Assembly (NCBI GenBank): GCA_964587885.1 | Contig: CAZPME010000034.1 | Location: forward strand, 1 to 18,929 | From: UBA60 sp964587885 | GTDB taxonomy: Archaea > Thermoplasmatota > Poseidoniia > Poseidoniales > Poseidoniaceae | DNA: 18,929 bases | Direction of reading: 5' to 3' | Shown: piece after piece, positions 1-5,867 of the stretch | Position numbering within the stretch: position 1 is the first letter of the stretch | Layout: the number at the start of each line of letters is the position of its first letter | Translations under genes and position numbers: made by a program | The notes under the pieces: generated by a model | What the model saw: the letters and a program-made list of their open reading frames with translations, nothing else | Database searches by the model: none | What the model was told of the DNA's origin: nothing

Positions 1-40
1 TGAGCGGATTTCAAGCAATGAAGAAGAATAATCGAAGTAG

Positions 41-58
41 TAGACGCACAAGCGTCTA
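41..58. repeat. Perfect hairpin, also copy 1 of a 12-bp direct repeat
   Basis: TAGACGC (41-47), a four-base ACAA loop, then GCGTCTA (52-58) form a perfect 7-bp stem. The left arm plus loop plus the next G (TAGACGCACAAG, 41-52) recurs exactly at 691-702, after the small membrane protein gene. The hairpin could terminate an upstream gene whose stop may be the TGA at 1-3, or be part of a recombination site. No oligo-T follows. Confidence 0.5.
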
Positions 59-95
59 ACTAGAGGATAACCTGTGTTTCTTCTCCACGGAAAGA

Positions 96-680
96 ATGAG
101 CATGAATTCGCAGAAAGAGTTATCTCATACGCCAAAACCCACAAATATGAATCGGAACGGAGTCAACGTAATAGTTTTGTTCACTCTCCTTTCAATCATA
201 ATTATACCTCGCACAGTCCAAGCCGAAAGTGAATCAAACGGAATTGATCTCGACCTAATTGGAATCGGTTTATCCATCATTATTCCGATAATTGCTTTCA
301 TTTTCGGTTGGTATTATTCTACACGAAAAAGAAGGATTCTTGAGAAACTGATTAGTGATATGAGGGAAATTAATAATCCATTAGATTTGTATGCATGGTA
401 TGAATCAATTTCAAGCGATGGAGTCTTGAATGGCCAAATCAATCATGCTCAAATGGAACTCCTTCGAGGACATTATAAATCGCATCAAAATCGACTTGAA
501 AATCATCGTTCCATCGTAGTTTCCACAAATAATAACTCCACATTTCAAGCTACGCAGACAAATGCCATTAGTCCCGAAGTGGCTGACAGGATAGACACTT
601 ATGTCCAGTCGTTAGTGAAGGATGGATATCCAGAAGATTATGCTAGGGAATATGCCTTGAATAATGTCGACAAGTTCTGA
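96..680 (+). CDS. Small membrane-anchored protein of unknown function
   Basis: I recognise no family. The 194-residue product has two hydrophobic stretches, at about residues 24-42 and 49-72, the second followed by a basic STRKRRI segment. The rest (about 80-194) is polar, Asn/Gln-rich and probably helical, ending in an Asp/Tyr-rich tail. If translation starts at the internal ATG at 147, the first hydrophobic stretch becomes a good signal peptide (MNRNG basic start, hydrophobic core, VQA before ESES), leaving one anchor helix and a soluble C-terminal domain. Neither start has a clear ribosome binding site. The gene is AT-rich with AT-ending codons, more so than the operon that follows. It stands alone on its strand between two 12-bp direct repeats, so it may be acquired. 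The reading frame is convincing from its length and membrane pattern; the function is unknown. Confidence 0.7.
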   Translation: MSMNSQKELSHTPKPTNMNRNGVNVIVLFTLLSIIIIPRTVQAESESNGIDLDLIGIGLSIIIPIIAFIFGWYYSTRKRRILEKLISDMREINNPLDLYAWYESISSDGVLNGQINHAQMELLRGHYKSHQNRLENHRSIVVSTNNNSTFQATQTNAISPEVADRIDTYVQSLVKDGYPEDYAREYALNNVDKF

Positions 681-690
681 GTGAAATTAT

Positions 691-702
691 TAGACGCACA
701 AG
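691..702. repeat. Copy 2 of the 12-bp direct repeat
   Basis: TAGACGCACAAG exactly repeats 41-52. The following bases stay loosely similar (GGGGTCAAACT here, CGTCTAACT there). The two copies bracket the gene at 96-680 about 650 bp apart. Here the repeat arm does not pair with itself; a different inverted repeat begins immediately downstream. Confidence 0.5.
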
Positions 703-725
703 GGGTCAAACTCAATGCTTGACCC
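703..725 (+). terminator. Possible terminator hairpin after the small membrane protein gene
   Basis: GGGTCAA (703-709) pairs perfectly with TTGACCC (719-725) around a 9-base loop, 23 bases after the stop codon of the preceding gene and in the gap between two convergent genes. There is no T-run after it, so a role in termination or transcript-end stability is an inference from position and symmetry. Confidence 0.35.
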
Positions 726-807
726 ATTGATCAGTGTCAACATCTCGCCAGTACCAGATTAGGATTTTCGGCATTATTGGCCACAGGCATTGAGGGGGTT
801 TATATTT

Positions 808-1701
808 TCAAAAATCCTTACCAGCCAACCATCTCCTTTCCATGCTCTTACCATCATCCGAATAGACCCAAGTCTCGGTGCGTGGTCGCCAAAAAGCAGA
901 ACTGACAAATGAAATTATCAGGCCTCCAAATAGGAGATTAACCCAACCTTCGAAAGCATAACTGGAGAAACCGCGAATAATCGGAATTGCAAAAGAAGGG
1001 ATAATGCCGATGATGAGGGTGATGAGTGCTTCACGCTTGAACAGACGAGCCGTATCGATTTCTTCGGGCACATAAAGACAATCACCGGCAGTCCTTGTGG
1101 CTGCTTCTTCGGGAATGAAGACTAGACGAAACACCAGCCCTGATTGTCCATTTTTGATCGGTGCTTGAGATTTCACCGATACTCCTTCTTTGGTTGGATG
1201 TGATTTACGAGATAAGCGATATAGTCGCATCATTGAACGGGAATCAGTATCCATACGAGGCCGGCCATCGGTTGGGGCGCCACGATAATTGGGATGGGGA
1301 TGGTCAGCGAGTAATTCTTCGCAGGCCTTGGGCAAAGAAATTCCTAATTCGCTTTCTGCGTGCATCCATTCCGACTCACTAGGTAAGCGCCATTCACCAT
1401 TTGGCCAGTCAATATTTTCGTCCGCAGAAATAGTTACCTTGCCGAGAAAGTCTTCGATTTCAGACCAAGATTTACCGTCGACGGGTGAATCGGCATCATA
1501 ATTTTGGTCCTCTCCCATCGCTTCAGCCCAATATGACTTGGAAACTAAAGCAGTAGAGATCCAACGTTCAGCTATCCGCACTTCGTGGCGTGGGCGTTCG
1601 CTTGAATATGGTAAGGCACCTTTATCCATTCCTAGAATAATAGAACCGGCAGCTAGCCGGCTCATTTGGATTCCAAACGGACCGGTACGGGACTCACTCA
1701 T
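808..1701 (-). CDS. Formylglycine-generating-enzyme-like (SUMF/FGE-fold) domain protein with two C-terminal membrane helices
   Basis: Residues about 15-195 resemble the FGE-sulfatase (SUMF1) fold. There is an opening MSRLAAGSIILGMD strand, then SERPRHEVRI, then the diagnostic GEWRLPSESEWMHAESELG at about 102-120 (family pattern RLPTEAEWEYAARG), and a closing VFRLVF. The part that normally carries the GN-x-WEW segment and the paired catalytic cysteines is missing or unrecognisable. The only cysteines are at 127 and 208, so formylglycine-forming activity is unlikely and a ligand-binding role is more plausible. Two hydrophobic helices (about 224-243 and 252-271) follow, then a charged tail. The ATG is preceded by a strong GAGGAGGG ribosome binding site at 1709-1716, spacing 7. 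It is the last gene of a minus-strand operon, 24 bp after the GST-like gene. The fold is fairly confident; function is unknown. Confidence 0.75.
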   Translation of the reverse strand: MSESRTGPFGIQMSRLAAGSIILGMDKGALPYSSERPRHEVRIAERWISTALVSKSYWAEAMGEDQNYDADSPVDGKSWSEIEDFLGKVTISADENIDWPNGEWRLPSESEWMHAESELGISLPKACEELLADHPHPNYRGAPTDGRPRMDTDSRSMMRLYRLSRKSHPTKEGVSVKSQAPIKNGQSGLVFRLVFIPEEAATRTAGDCLYVPEEIDTARLFKREALITLIIGIIPSFAIPIIRGFSSYAFEGWVNLLFGGLIISFVSSAFWRPRTETWVYSDDGKSMERRWLAGKDF

Positions 1702-1708
1702 TTCCCAG

Positions 1709-1716
1709 CCCTCCTC
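1709..1716 (-). promoter_or_regulatory. Shine-Dalgarno site of the FGE-like gene
   Basis: On the minus strand this reads GAGGAGGG, seven bases before the ATG at 1701. It fixes the start and shows that internal operon genes here use Shine-Dalgarno initiation. Confidence 0.65.
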
Positions 1717-1725
1717 AATAGATCC

Positions 1726-2421
1726 TCATGTTTGCAGGGTTGTCTCGACTCGCTCATACCATGAAAATCCAGCCTCGTGCTCGCGCAATTGCGAGAACTG
1801 TGGATAAGGTGAAATTGAGCGCATATAGCCAAAGGCGATGAAGTCGACAAGGTCGGGAGAATCGCCCCCATAGAATTTCTCTTGTCCAATCTCAGCACAC
1901 CACTCGTCGAGCAAATCGTGCCACAATTTCTTGGGGCTCCTCCCATCACGTTTGACCCGTTTACGAGCGATGAATCCCCACATTATCGGAAAACCCATCC
2001 ACGCGTAAATCCGTTTTGAGAAAAATCCAAACTTCTCAAGTTTTGAAACTCGAGTTGTCGTCTTCAAGGCAGAAAATAACGAGCCGTAAAGAATTGGGAT
2101 TGTGGCTTTGGAAAAGTGTAAATCGAGCCATTTAATTCGTTCATCTGCGCGCTCCGTATTGCTATAATTGGCAAGTCGTCCACCGTTGTACTTACTGTCG
2201 ATATGCATCATAATCGGAGTCGAATCGACTACTACTGTGCCGTCAACATCACGCCACACAGGAGTTTTTTTCCAGCCACCGGCAAAGGCGAGTTGCTTCT
2301 TCTGCTTGAGTGGATTGACCTGAACAAATTCAGTCTCCAAACCGATGTGCTCGACCAAACCGCGCACCTTCCAACAGAAGGGGCAGGTGTAGAGCATGTG
2401 CATCTCGGGCAAGTCTGCCAT
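1726..2421 (-). CDS. Glutaredoxin/GST-fold protein related to prostaglandin E synthase 2
   Basis: The N-terminus is a thioredoxin-like domain with a CPFC redox motif at residues 13-16 (MLYTCPFCWKVRG), the KTPVW cis-proline strand at about 52-56, and a VDSTPIM segment (65-71) where GST-type proteins bind the thiol cofactor. A helical C-terminal domain (about 90-231) contains GGDSPDLVDFIAFGYMRS (185-202), the GST-C pattern. This arrangement, with CPFC and a long basic insertion between the domains (about 120-165), matches the membrane-associated prostaglandin E synthase 2/glutaredoxin-like family. In an archaeon the substrate is presumably another thiol or disulfide rather than prostaglandin. 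It is the middle gene of a three-gene minus-strand operon, 22 bp after the helical protein gene. No clear ribosome binding site precedes the ATG. Confident of fold, not of substrate. Confidence 0.82.
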   Translation of the reverse strand: MADLPEMHMLYTCPFCWKVRGLVEHIGLETEFVQVNPLKQKKQLAFAGGWKKTPVWRDVDGTVVVDSTPIMMHIDSKYNGGRLANYSNTERADERIKWLDLHFSKATIPILYGSLFSALKTTTRVSKLEKFGFFSKRIYAWMGFPIMWGFIARKRVKRDGRSPKKLWHDLLDEWCAEIGQEKFYGGDSPDLVDFIAFGYMRSISPYPQFSQLREHEAGFSWYERVETTLQT

Positions 2422-2443
2422 GAACTGTCCAAAAGCGAGGTGT

Positions 2444-2782
2444 TCATGAGCCTTCGTTTTCTCTCTCTCCGGATGGTCGCCATCCTACTTTCCAAAAATC
2501 TAAATCGTCTAGGAGTGTTAACCATTCCTTTGCATCGGCGCGCAAGAGGTAAAATGCTCGTCGCTCAAGGCCATCAAATAATTCTTGATCAATTTCTTCC
2601 TTCTGCTTAGCACTAGTCCACTCAACTTGCATTTCACGAATCAAAATATGCGCTTGGGCAGGCAGGTCATAATGTCGTTCACAGACTCGCTGGAGTTCTT
2701 CAATCCATACTCGTGTCCCTTTGATATGGAGATTATCGCCGGCATCCATCGATTTCTTTTTGGCGAATGGCCACCATCCCAT
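2444..2782 (-). CDS. Small helical protein of unknown function
   Basis: I do not recognise this 112-residue protein. It opens with MGWWPFAKKKSMD, a Trp-rich and then basic start, followed by an almost wholly alpha-helical, charged body (about 25-100) and an Arg/Glu-rich end. There are no membrane segments and only one cysteine. As the first gene of the operon with the PGES2-like and FGE-like genes it probably shares their promoter. Its ATG lies 84 bp from the likely start of the divergent rlmH. The upstream sequence contains GGTGATTAGG and GAGGG on the minus strand, either of which could help initiation. The frame is supported by operon position and a normal composition. Confidence 0.65.
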   Translation of the reverse strand: MGWWPFAKKKSMDAGDNLHIKGTRVWIEELQRVCERHYDLPAQAHILIREMQVEWTSAKQKEEIDQELFDGLERRAFYLLRADAKEWLTLLDDLDFWKVGWRPSGERENEGS

Positions 2783-2866
2783 GCCCTCGCCTAATCACCT
2801 TCATGCTTGAGTCTTCGCATTATCCTTGACCGTGAGATTGACGATAACCTCGCTAGTGGCGGTGGC

Positions 2867-3304
2867 ATGGCTCGCATTACGGTCCACTTGCATGGGCGAG
2901 CCAAAGACCGTTCAGCACGAGCGTTAATCGAGGACTATCAAGGGCGTATCAAGGGCCGCGGGATAATTGTCGATGAACATTTAGGACAGGCAAAATCACC
3001 AACTGATTATGAGACGAGTATTGCCGCACTCAGCGGGCACCTAATTTTGCTCGATGAAGGTGGTGAGAAGATGTCTAGTGTGGAATTCGCAACATTGGTC
3101 GGAGAACTTAGCCTTGCCAGTGAGCCGTCACATTTTGCTGTAGGTCCCGCCAATGGATTCAGCGCGGAAACAAAAGGTATTGCGGCTCAATTGGTCTCTT
3201 TATCGACGATGACTACAACTCATGAGTTGGCAGCGGTTTTTCTGCTTGAACAATTATATCGTGCATCTGAGATTAAGCGTGGCTCACCTTATCATCGAGA
3301 GTGA
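2867..3304 (+). CDS. rlmH: 23S rRNA (pseudouridine-1915 N3)-methyltransferase RlmH, SPOUT family
   Basis: RlmH methylates N3 of a pseudouridine in helix 69 of large-subunit rRNA using S-adenosylmethionine. Counting from the ATG at 2867 (145 residues), the SPOUT knot is clear: LILLDEGGEKMSSVEFA at 59-75 (family LDxxGxxxSSxEFA), AVGPANGF at 91-98, SLSTMTTTHELA at 111-122, then LLEQLYRA and the terminal RGSPYHRE. The frame is open further upstream to a TTG at 2807, but the RlmH N-terminus (start, beta strand, then a K/R-rich helix) aligns with MARITVHLHGRAKD, and 145 residues is close to the roughly 155 usual, so I prefer 2867. One oddity: the SAM-loop motif, usually IGGxxG, here reads VGPANG. 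The next gene overlaps the stop (GTGA at 3301-3304), implying co-translation. Confidence 0.9.
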   Translation: MARITVHLHGRAKDRSARALIEDYQGRIKGRGIIVDEHLGQAKSPTDYETSIAALSGHLILLDEGGEKMSSVEFATLVGELSLASEPSHFAVGPANGFSAETKGIAAQLVSLSTMTTTHELAAVFLLEQLYRASEIKRGSPYHRE

Positions 3305-4044
3305 AGGAAAAATTCTGTAAACAAGACCAACGGGGCAATGATACTGTGGAATTACTATTGGCGCTTCTTTTTGCCATTGTCGGTGGCGTATTGATGGGCA
3401 TGAGTTTTCGCCAACCGTTCCCAGAAATTTCCCAACGTTTTGGTGTATATTCGATAATAATTGCTTTATTATTACTGGTGGCAAGAAATGCGCCAAACGC
3501 TCTAAGCACCAATTCAATTTTGATTTTGATGACCGCATTCGGTGGTGTTGGAGTAATTTCCGGAGTCCGCAATATGGCAGTGACCCGAAAAGACGTCATC
3601 GTTGCACCATTCGCGGGAGCCTTGATGAGTATTGGTGCAACGGGGCTATTGGTTGAAGAATGGGCCAATTTCACCTCAAATTTTGAACAAATAGGCTCTT
3701 TTGTTTTGATTTGCCTGCTCGGTATGCTTGAAGTTTATTTGGTATTCCGTGGTTTACTTATTGGTAAATTATCGCGTTCGTGGTCGCAGGCTGGATTGCG
3801 CCAATTACAGCGTGGATTACTCGAAGGAGATAAAGGGGCAATTGCTTGCTTTGAAAAGGCCTGGGATGTCGAGAATGAGCATATGAATCCGATGACTTAT
3901 CTTGCTTTAGAAAGAATCCATGCACATCTTGAAAATACGTCCGAGGCAGAGAATTGGCGCGAGAAATTGCTCGAATTTGGTGGTGAATCTGCGGTTGCCG
4001 AAGAGTGGATATCGGCAATTGAAGCCGCGCTTAAAGCCTTGTAG
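3301..4044 (+). CDS. Five-helix membrane protein with a TPR-like cytoplasmic tail
   Basis: No family is recognised. The 247-residue product has five predicted membrane helices at about residues 16-36, 48-64, 71-89, 99-118 and 131-153, followed by a soluble helical region (about 163-247). That tail includes a TPR-like hairpin, with GDKGAIACFEKAWDVEN, NPMTYLALERIHAHL and SEAENWREKLLEFG, ending in an alanine-rich helix. Translation starts at a GTG whose bases overlap the stop of rlmH (GTGA), so the two are very probably co-translated. A functional link to ribosome methylation is not obvious and the overlap may just reflect gene packing. The TPR-like tail suggests a protein-interaction role at the membrane. 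A possible terminator lies about 65 bp downstream. Confidence 0.75.
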   Translation: MKEKFCKQDQRGNDTVELLLALLFAIVGGVLMGMSFRQPFPEISQRFGVYSIIIALLLLVARNAPNALSTNSILILMTAFGGVGVISGVRNMAVTRKDVIVAPFAGALMSIGATGLLVEEWANFTSNFEQIGSFVLICLLGMLEVYLVFRGLLIGKLSRSWSQAGLRQLQRGLLEGDKGAIACFEKAWDVENEHMNPMTYLALERIHAHLENTSEAENWREKLLEFGGESAVAEEWISAIEAALKAL

Positions 4045-4108
4045 GGCGAATCTGGAATTCGAGCCCCCGCTCATATAGAATAGTATTGGCAATTGAGCCA
4101 CCTGAATT

Positions 4109-4143
4109 CCGGAAAAAGACGATTTACGTTTTTTTGTTTCCGG
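4109..4143 (+). terminator. Inverted repeat with T-rich arm, possible terminator
   Basis: CCGGAAA (4109-4115) is mirrored by TTTCCGG (4137-4143), and the right part of the loop is a T-rich run at 4128-4139. It sits about 65 bp after the stop of the five-helix membrane protein gene. Archaeal termination often uses oligo-T, so a terminator is plausible, though the loop is long. Confidence 0.35.
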
Positions 4144-4196
4144 TTTCCATCCTTATCAAGGCAAAACTACGCCATTGTCACACATTTTGGCGAAGG

Positions 4197-4204
4197 TATT
4201 TTAT
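4197..4204 (+). promoter_or_regulatory. Possible archaeal TATA element
   Basis: GGTATTTTATGC contains an AT-rich octamer about 41 bases before the GTG start of the next gene. A box A at this place would start transcription near 4225, giving a short leader that includes the ribosome binding site at 4233-4240. The call rests on composition and spacing only. Confidence 0.3.
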
Positions 4205-4232
4205 GCGTTGGATGACGATGGTTAACTAGGAA

Positions 4233-4240
4233 AAGGTGGG
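4233..4240 (+). promoter_or_regulatory. Ribosome binding site deciding a GTG start
   Basis: AAGGTGGG ends four bases before the GTG at 4245. No ATG lies in frame close by, so this site supports the GTG as the start of the 96-residue membrane protein. Confidence 0.45.
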
Positions 4241-4244
4241 ATAA

Positions 4245-4535
4245 GTGGAAAAGAAAAATCTTCAGATGGATGCAAGAGGACAATGGTCTTTGCAAGTACT
4301 TGGCTGGCTCATGGTCGCCTCGTGGTTTTGTGCAAGTTTGCTTTCGCAAGCGATGTACATGGCGGTTAATGGTATGCCTTATGGACCAGAGGTACTAATA
4401 GCAAAGTTGGGAGTCTATTATTGGATAATTGCCGGAATTGAAGTAGTGATATGGGGATTAGTGGCAATATTAGTCTATTCTAAAATGAGAAAAATGAAGC
4501 AGTCTACACCGAATCTTATGGTTCCAGCCAGGTAA
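4245..4535 (+). CDS. Small two-helix membrane protein of unknown function
   Basis: The 96-residue product has a polar N-terminus (MEKKNLQMDARGQW), membrane helix 1 at about 15-40, a short loop with VNGMPYGPEV, helix 2 at about 52-78, and a basic cytoplasmic end (SKMRKMKQ). The positive charges after helix 2, together with the lysines at the start, suggest both ends face the cytoplasm. No catalytic or metal-binding motif is visible and I recognise no family. Translation from GTG is supported by an upstream AAGGTGGG. The gene lies 200 bp after the preceding gene and 73 bp before the likely start of the adenosyltransferase gene, so it could be either a separate unit or the first gene of a pair. 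Confidence 0.6.
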   Translation: MEKKNLQMDARGQWSLQVLGWLMVASWFCASLLSQAMYMAVNGMPYGPEVLIAKLGVYYWIIAGIEVVIWGLVAILVYSKMRKMKQSTPNLMVPAR

Positions 4536-4597
4536 ATGAAAGAAATTGAGTAAATCCTCTTGCGCCAAAGCCCTCATGGGGAGTTGCTCTCTCGCAT

Positions 4598-4605
4598 GGG
4601 TGAGG
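4598..4605 (+). promoter_or_regulatory. Ribosome binding site of the adenosyltransferase gene
   Basis: GGGTGAGG lies three bases before the ATG at 4609. It supports that start over the upstream in-frame TTG at 4546, whose extra 21 residues have no counterpart in the family. Confidence 0.5.
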
Positions 4606-4608
4606 ACG

Positions 4609-5310
4609 ATGGTGAAAATCAATCGCGTTTACACCGGTGGTGGCGATGCAGGCCAGACTTCTTTGGTCGATGGTTCTCGAGTTTCAAAATCGATTCAGCG
4701 TTTGCAAGTCGTCGGAGCACTAGATGAATTGAATTCTTTACTGGGTGTTATTATGATGGAGGTTGAGCGCCTGCCCGATAACCATCAAGATGGGGGGCAG
4801 CGCCAAACCGTGCGGCAGGTGAAAGAGGTTGCAACTTCTGCATTGGGCCGACTACAACACGAATTATTCGACCTTGGAGCGGAATTAGCATGCCCGCCTG
4901 ATAACATCCCCGACGGCATAGTAATGCTTGGGGCGGCGGCGAGTGAGCGATTGGTCGGAGAGATGGATGCTTGGTTAGAAGAACTTGAACCGCTGACCTC
5001 TTTCATCTTGCCTGCTGGTGAAGCACCGGTGGCATGGTTGCAGGTCGGGCGTGCAGTCACCCGTCGACTTGAGCGAAATCTTGTTGGCCTTTGTAGCGAT
5101 GAAGGAGATGGTGCTGTACGTCCATTTGTTCTCAGTTATGTAAATCGGTTGTCGGATTGGCTTTTCGTATTGGCGCGCTGGATCACCCATCGTTTGGGCA
5201 ATACTGAGGTATTGTGGCGTCCGATTGGTGAACGCGGAGATTCAGAAGAAGCGGGGATTCGTCGCCAGCAAATGCATGGTGACCTTGATGGTGCAATTGA
5301 TGACCTTTGA
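4609..5310 (+). CDS. Cob(I)alamin adenosyltransferase, PduO/MMAB type
   Basis: The enzyme transfers the adenosyl group of ATP to cob(I)alamin, making adenosylcobalamin for enzymes such as methylmalonyl-CoA mutase or class II ribonucleotide reductase. Counting from the ATG at 4609 (233 residues), the PduO hallmarks are in order: VYTGGGDAGQTSLVDGSRVS (8-27, the family's TRTGDxGxTSL nucleotide loop), GALDELNSLLG (36-46), FILPAGE (132-138), RAVTRRLER (148-156, ATP-contacting arginines) and YVNRLSDWLFVLARW (177-191). A TTG 63 bp upstream keeps the frame open, but the family begins near MVKINRVYTG and the ATG has GGGTGAGG four bases before it. Two features differ from short family members: a Gly/Gln-rich insertion (about 55-70) and a tail (about 205-233) rich in charged residues. 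It ends convergently with the Nudix gene. Confidence 0.93.
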   Translation: MVKINRVYTGGGDAGQTSLVDGSRVSKSIQRLQVVGALDELNSLLGVIMMEVERLPDNHQDGGQRQTVRQVKEVATSALGRLQHELFDLGAELACPPDNIPDGIVMLGAAASERLVGEMDAWLEELEPLTSFILPAGEAPVAWLQVGRAVTRRLERNLVGLCSDEGDGAVRPFVLSYVNRLSDWLFVLARWITHRLGNTEVLWRPIGERGDSEEAGIRRQQMHGDLDGAIDDL

Positions 5311-5336
5311 GCAGAATAGAAGTTTAGATTAGTATG

Positions 5337-5354
5337 GATTAGTTTAGACTAATC
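5337..5354. terminator. Bidirectional terminator-like hairpin between convergent genes
   Basis: GATTAGT (5337-5343), a TTAG loop, and ACTAATC (5348-5354) form a perfect 7-bp stem between the adenosyltransferase stop and the Nudix stop. The right arm overlaps the last codons of the Nudix gene. A second GATTAGT lies ten bases upstream. The position suits shared transcription termination. Confidence 0.45.
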
Positions 5355-5759
5355 TTTACCCAATTTCTGCATATATTTTTTTGCCGCAGAAAGTACAGAA
5401 CGACTCTCGTCATGAGTCAATTGGTCGTGAGCTTGATCCCAATCTAGCCACAAGTAATCGCGATGTTCATGTGAAAGTTCGACAGTGATGGTCTCAGTTT
5501 CAGCGATGTACCACCAAACCCTCTTGGATATTTTTTTTCGCTTGTGAAAAAATGAATAATCGGTGTGGTCTTCAAAACCATCAACAAAGGTAATGTCACT
5601 GATTCCGGTCTCTTCAGTCAATTCTCGGGCTGCTGCAGCCTTTCGATTTTCGTCGTCAGCCTCAATATGGCCTTTGGGAAAATCCCAGTGTCCCTGAGGA
5701 TATTGCAGTAGTAGGATGGAGCCGTAGTTGCTAAGCACTATGCCGCATGATGTCTCCAT
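5349..5759 (-). CDS. Nudix hydrolase, diadenosine tetraphosphatase (Ap4A hydrolase) type
   Basis: Such enzymes split Ap4A asymmetrically into ATP and AMP, clearing alarmone-like dinucleotides. Counting from the ATG at 5759 (136 residues), HWDFPKGHIE (24-33) precedes a Nudix box running from G30 to I53 and ending ARELTEETGI, with REL-x-EE-x-G intact. HEHRDYLWL (98-106) matches the Ap4A-hydrolase signature near the end of the fold. The box is one residue longer than the usual G-x5-E-x7-REUxEExGU, because six residues separate G30 from E37. The frame continues upstream to a TTG at 5834, but METSCGIVLS aligns with the family's N-terminal strand, so I prefer the ATG. The gene faces the large surface-protein gene across a short divergent gap. 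Substrate assignment is by family resemblance. Confidence 0.85.
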   Translation of the reverse strand: METSCGIVLSNYGSILLLQYPQGHWDFPKGHIEADDENRKAAAARELTEETGISDITFVDGFEDHTDYSFFHKRKKISKRVWWYIAETETITVELSHEHRDYLWLDWDQAHDQLTHDESRSVLSAAKKYMQKLGKD

Positions 5760-5867
5760 AGTCTGCTGTAGAGGTGATACTTCAAGGCGTTTTTGTAATG
5801 ATTTGTACAAATAGAAAGGTAATGTTGTAGGCAACTAATTGAAAAAGCCTAATACATCTCGCCAATT

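Noticed and set aside
41..58. Hairpin 41-58 as part of a tRNA or CRISPR repeat
   Set aside because: No cloverleaf, no T-loop consensus and only two copies of the shared 12-mer, separated by a gene, so neither a tRNA nor an array is supported.
2203..2610. 135-codon open frame on the plus strand over the PGES2-like gene
   Set aside because: Shadow frame. The minus strand carries the CPFC and GST motifs, and the plus frame has no start signal or family features.
5531..5538. Run of eight T's in the Nudix gene as a possible frameshift site
   Set aside because: The frame is continuous through the run and the conserved Nudix box and HEHRDYLWL lie in the same frame on both sides, so no frameshift is needed.
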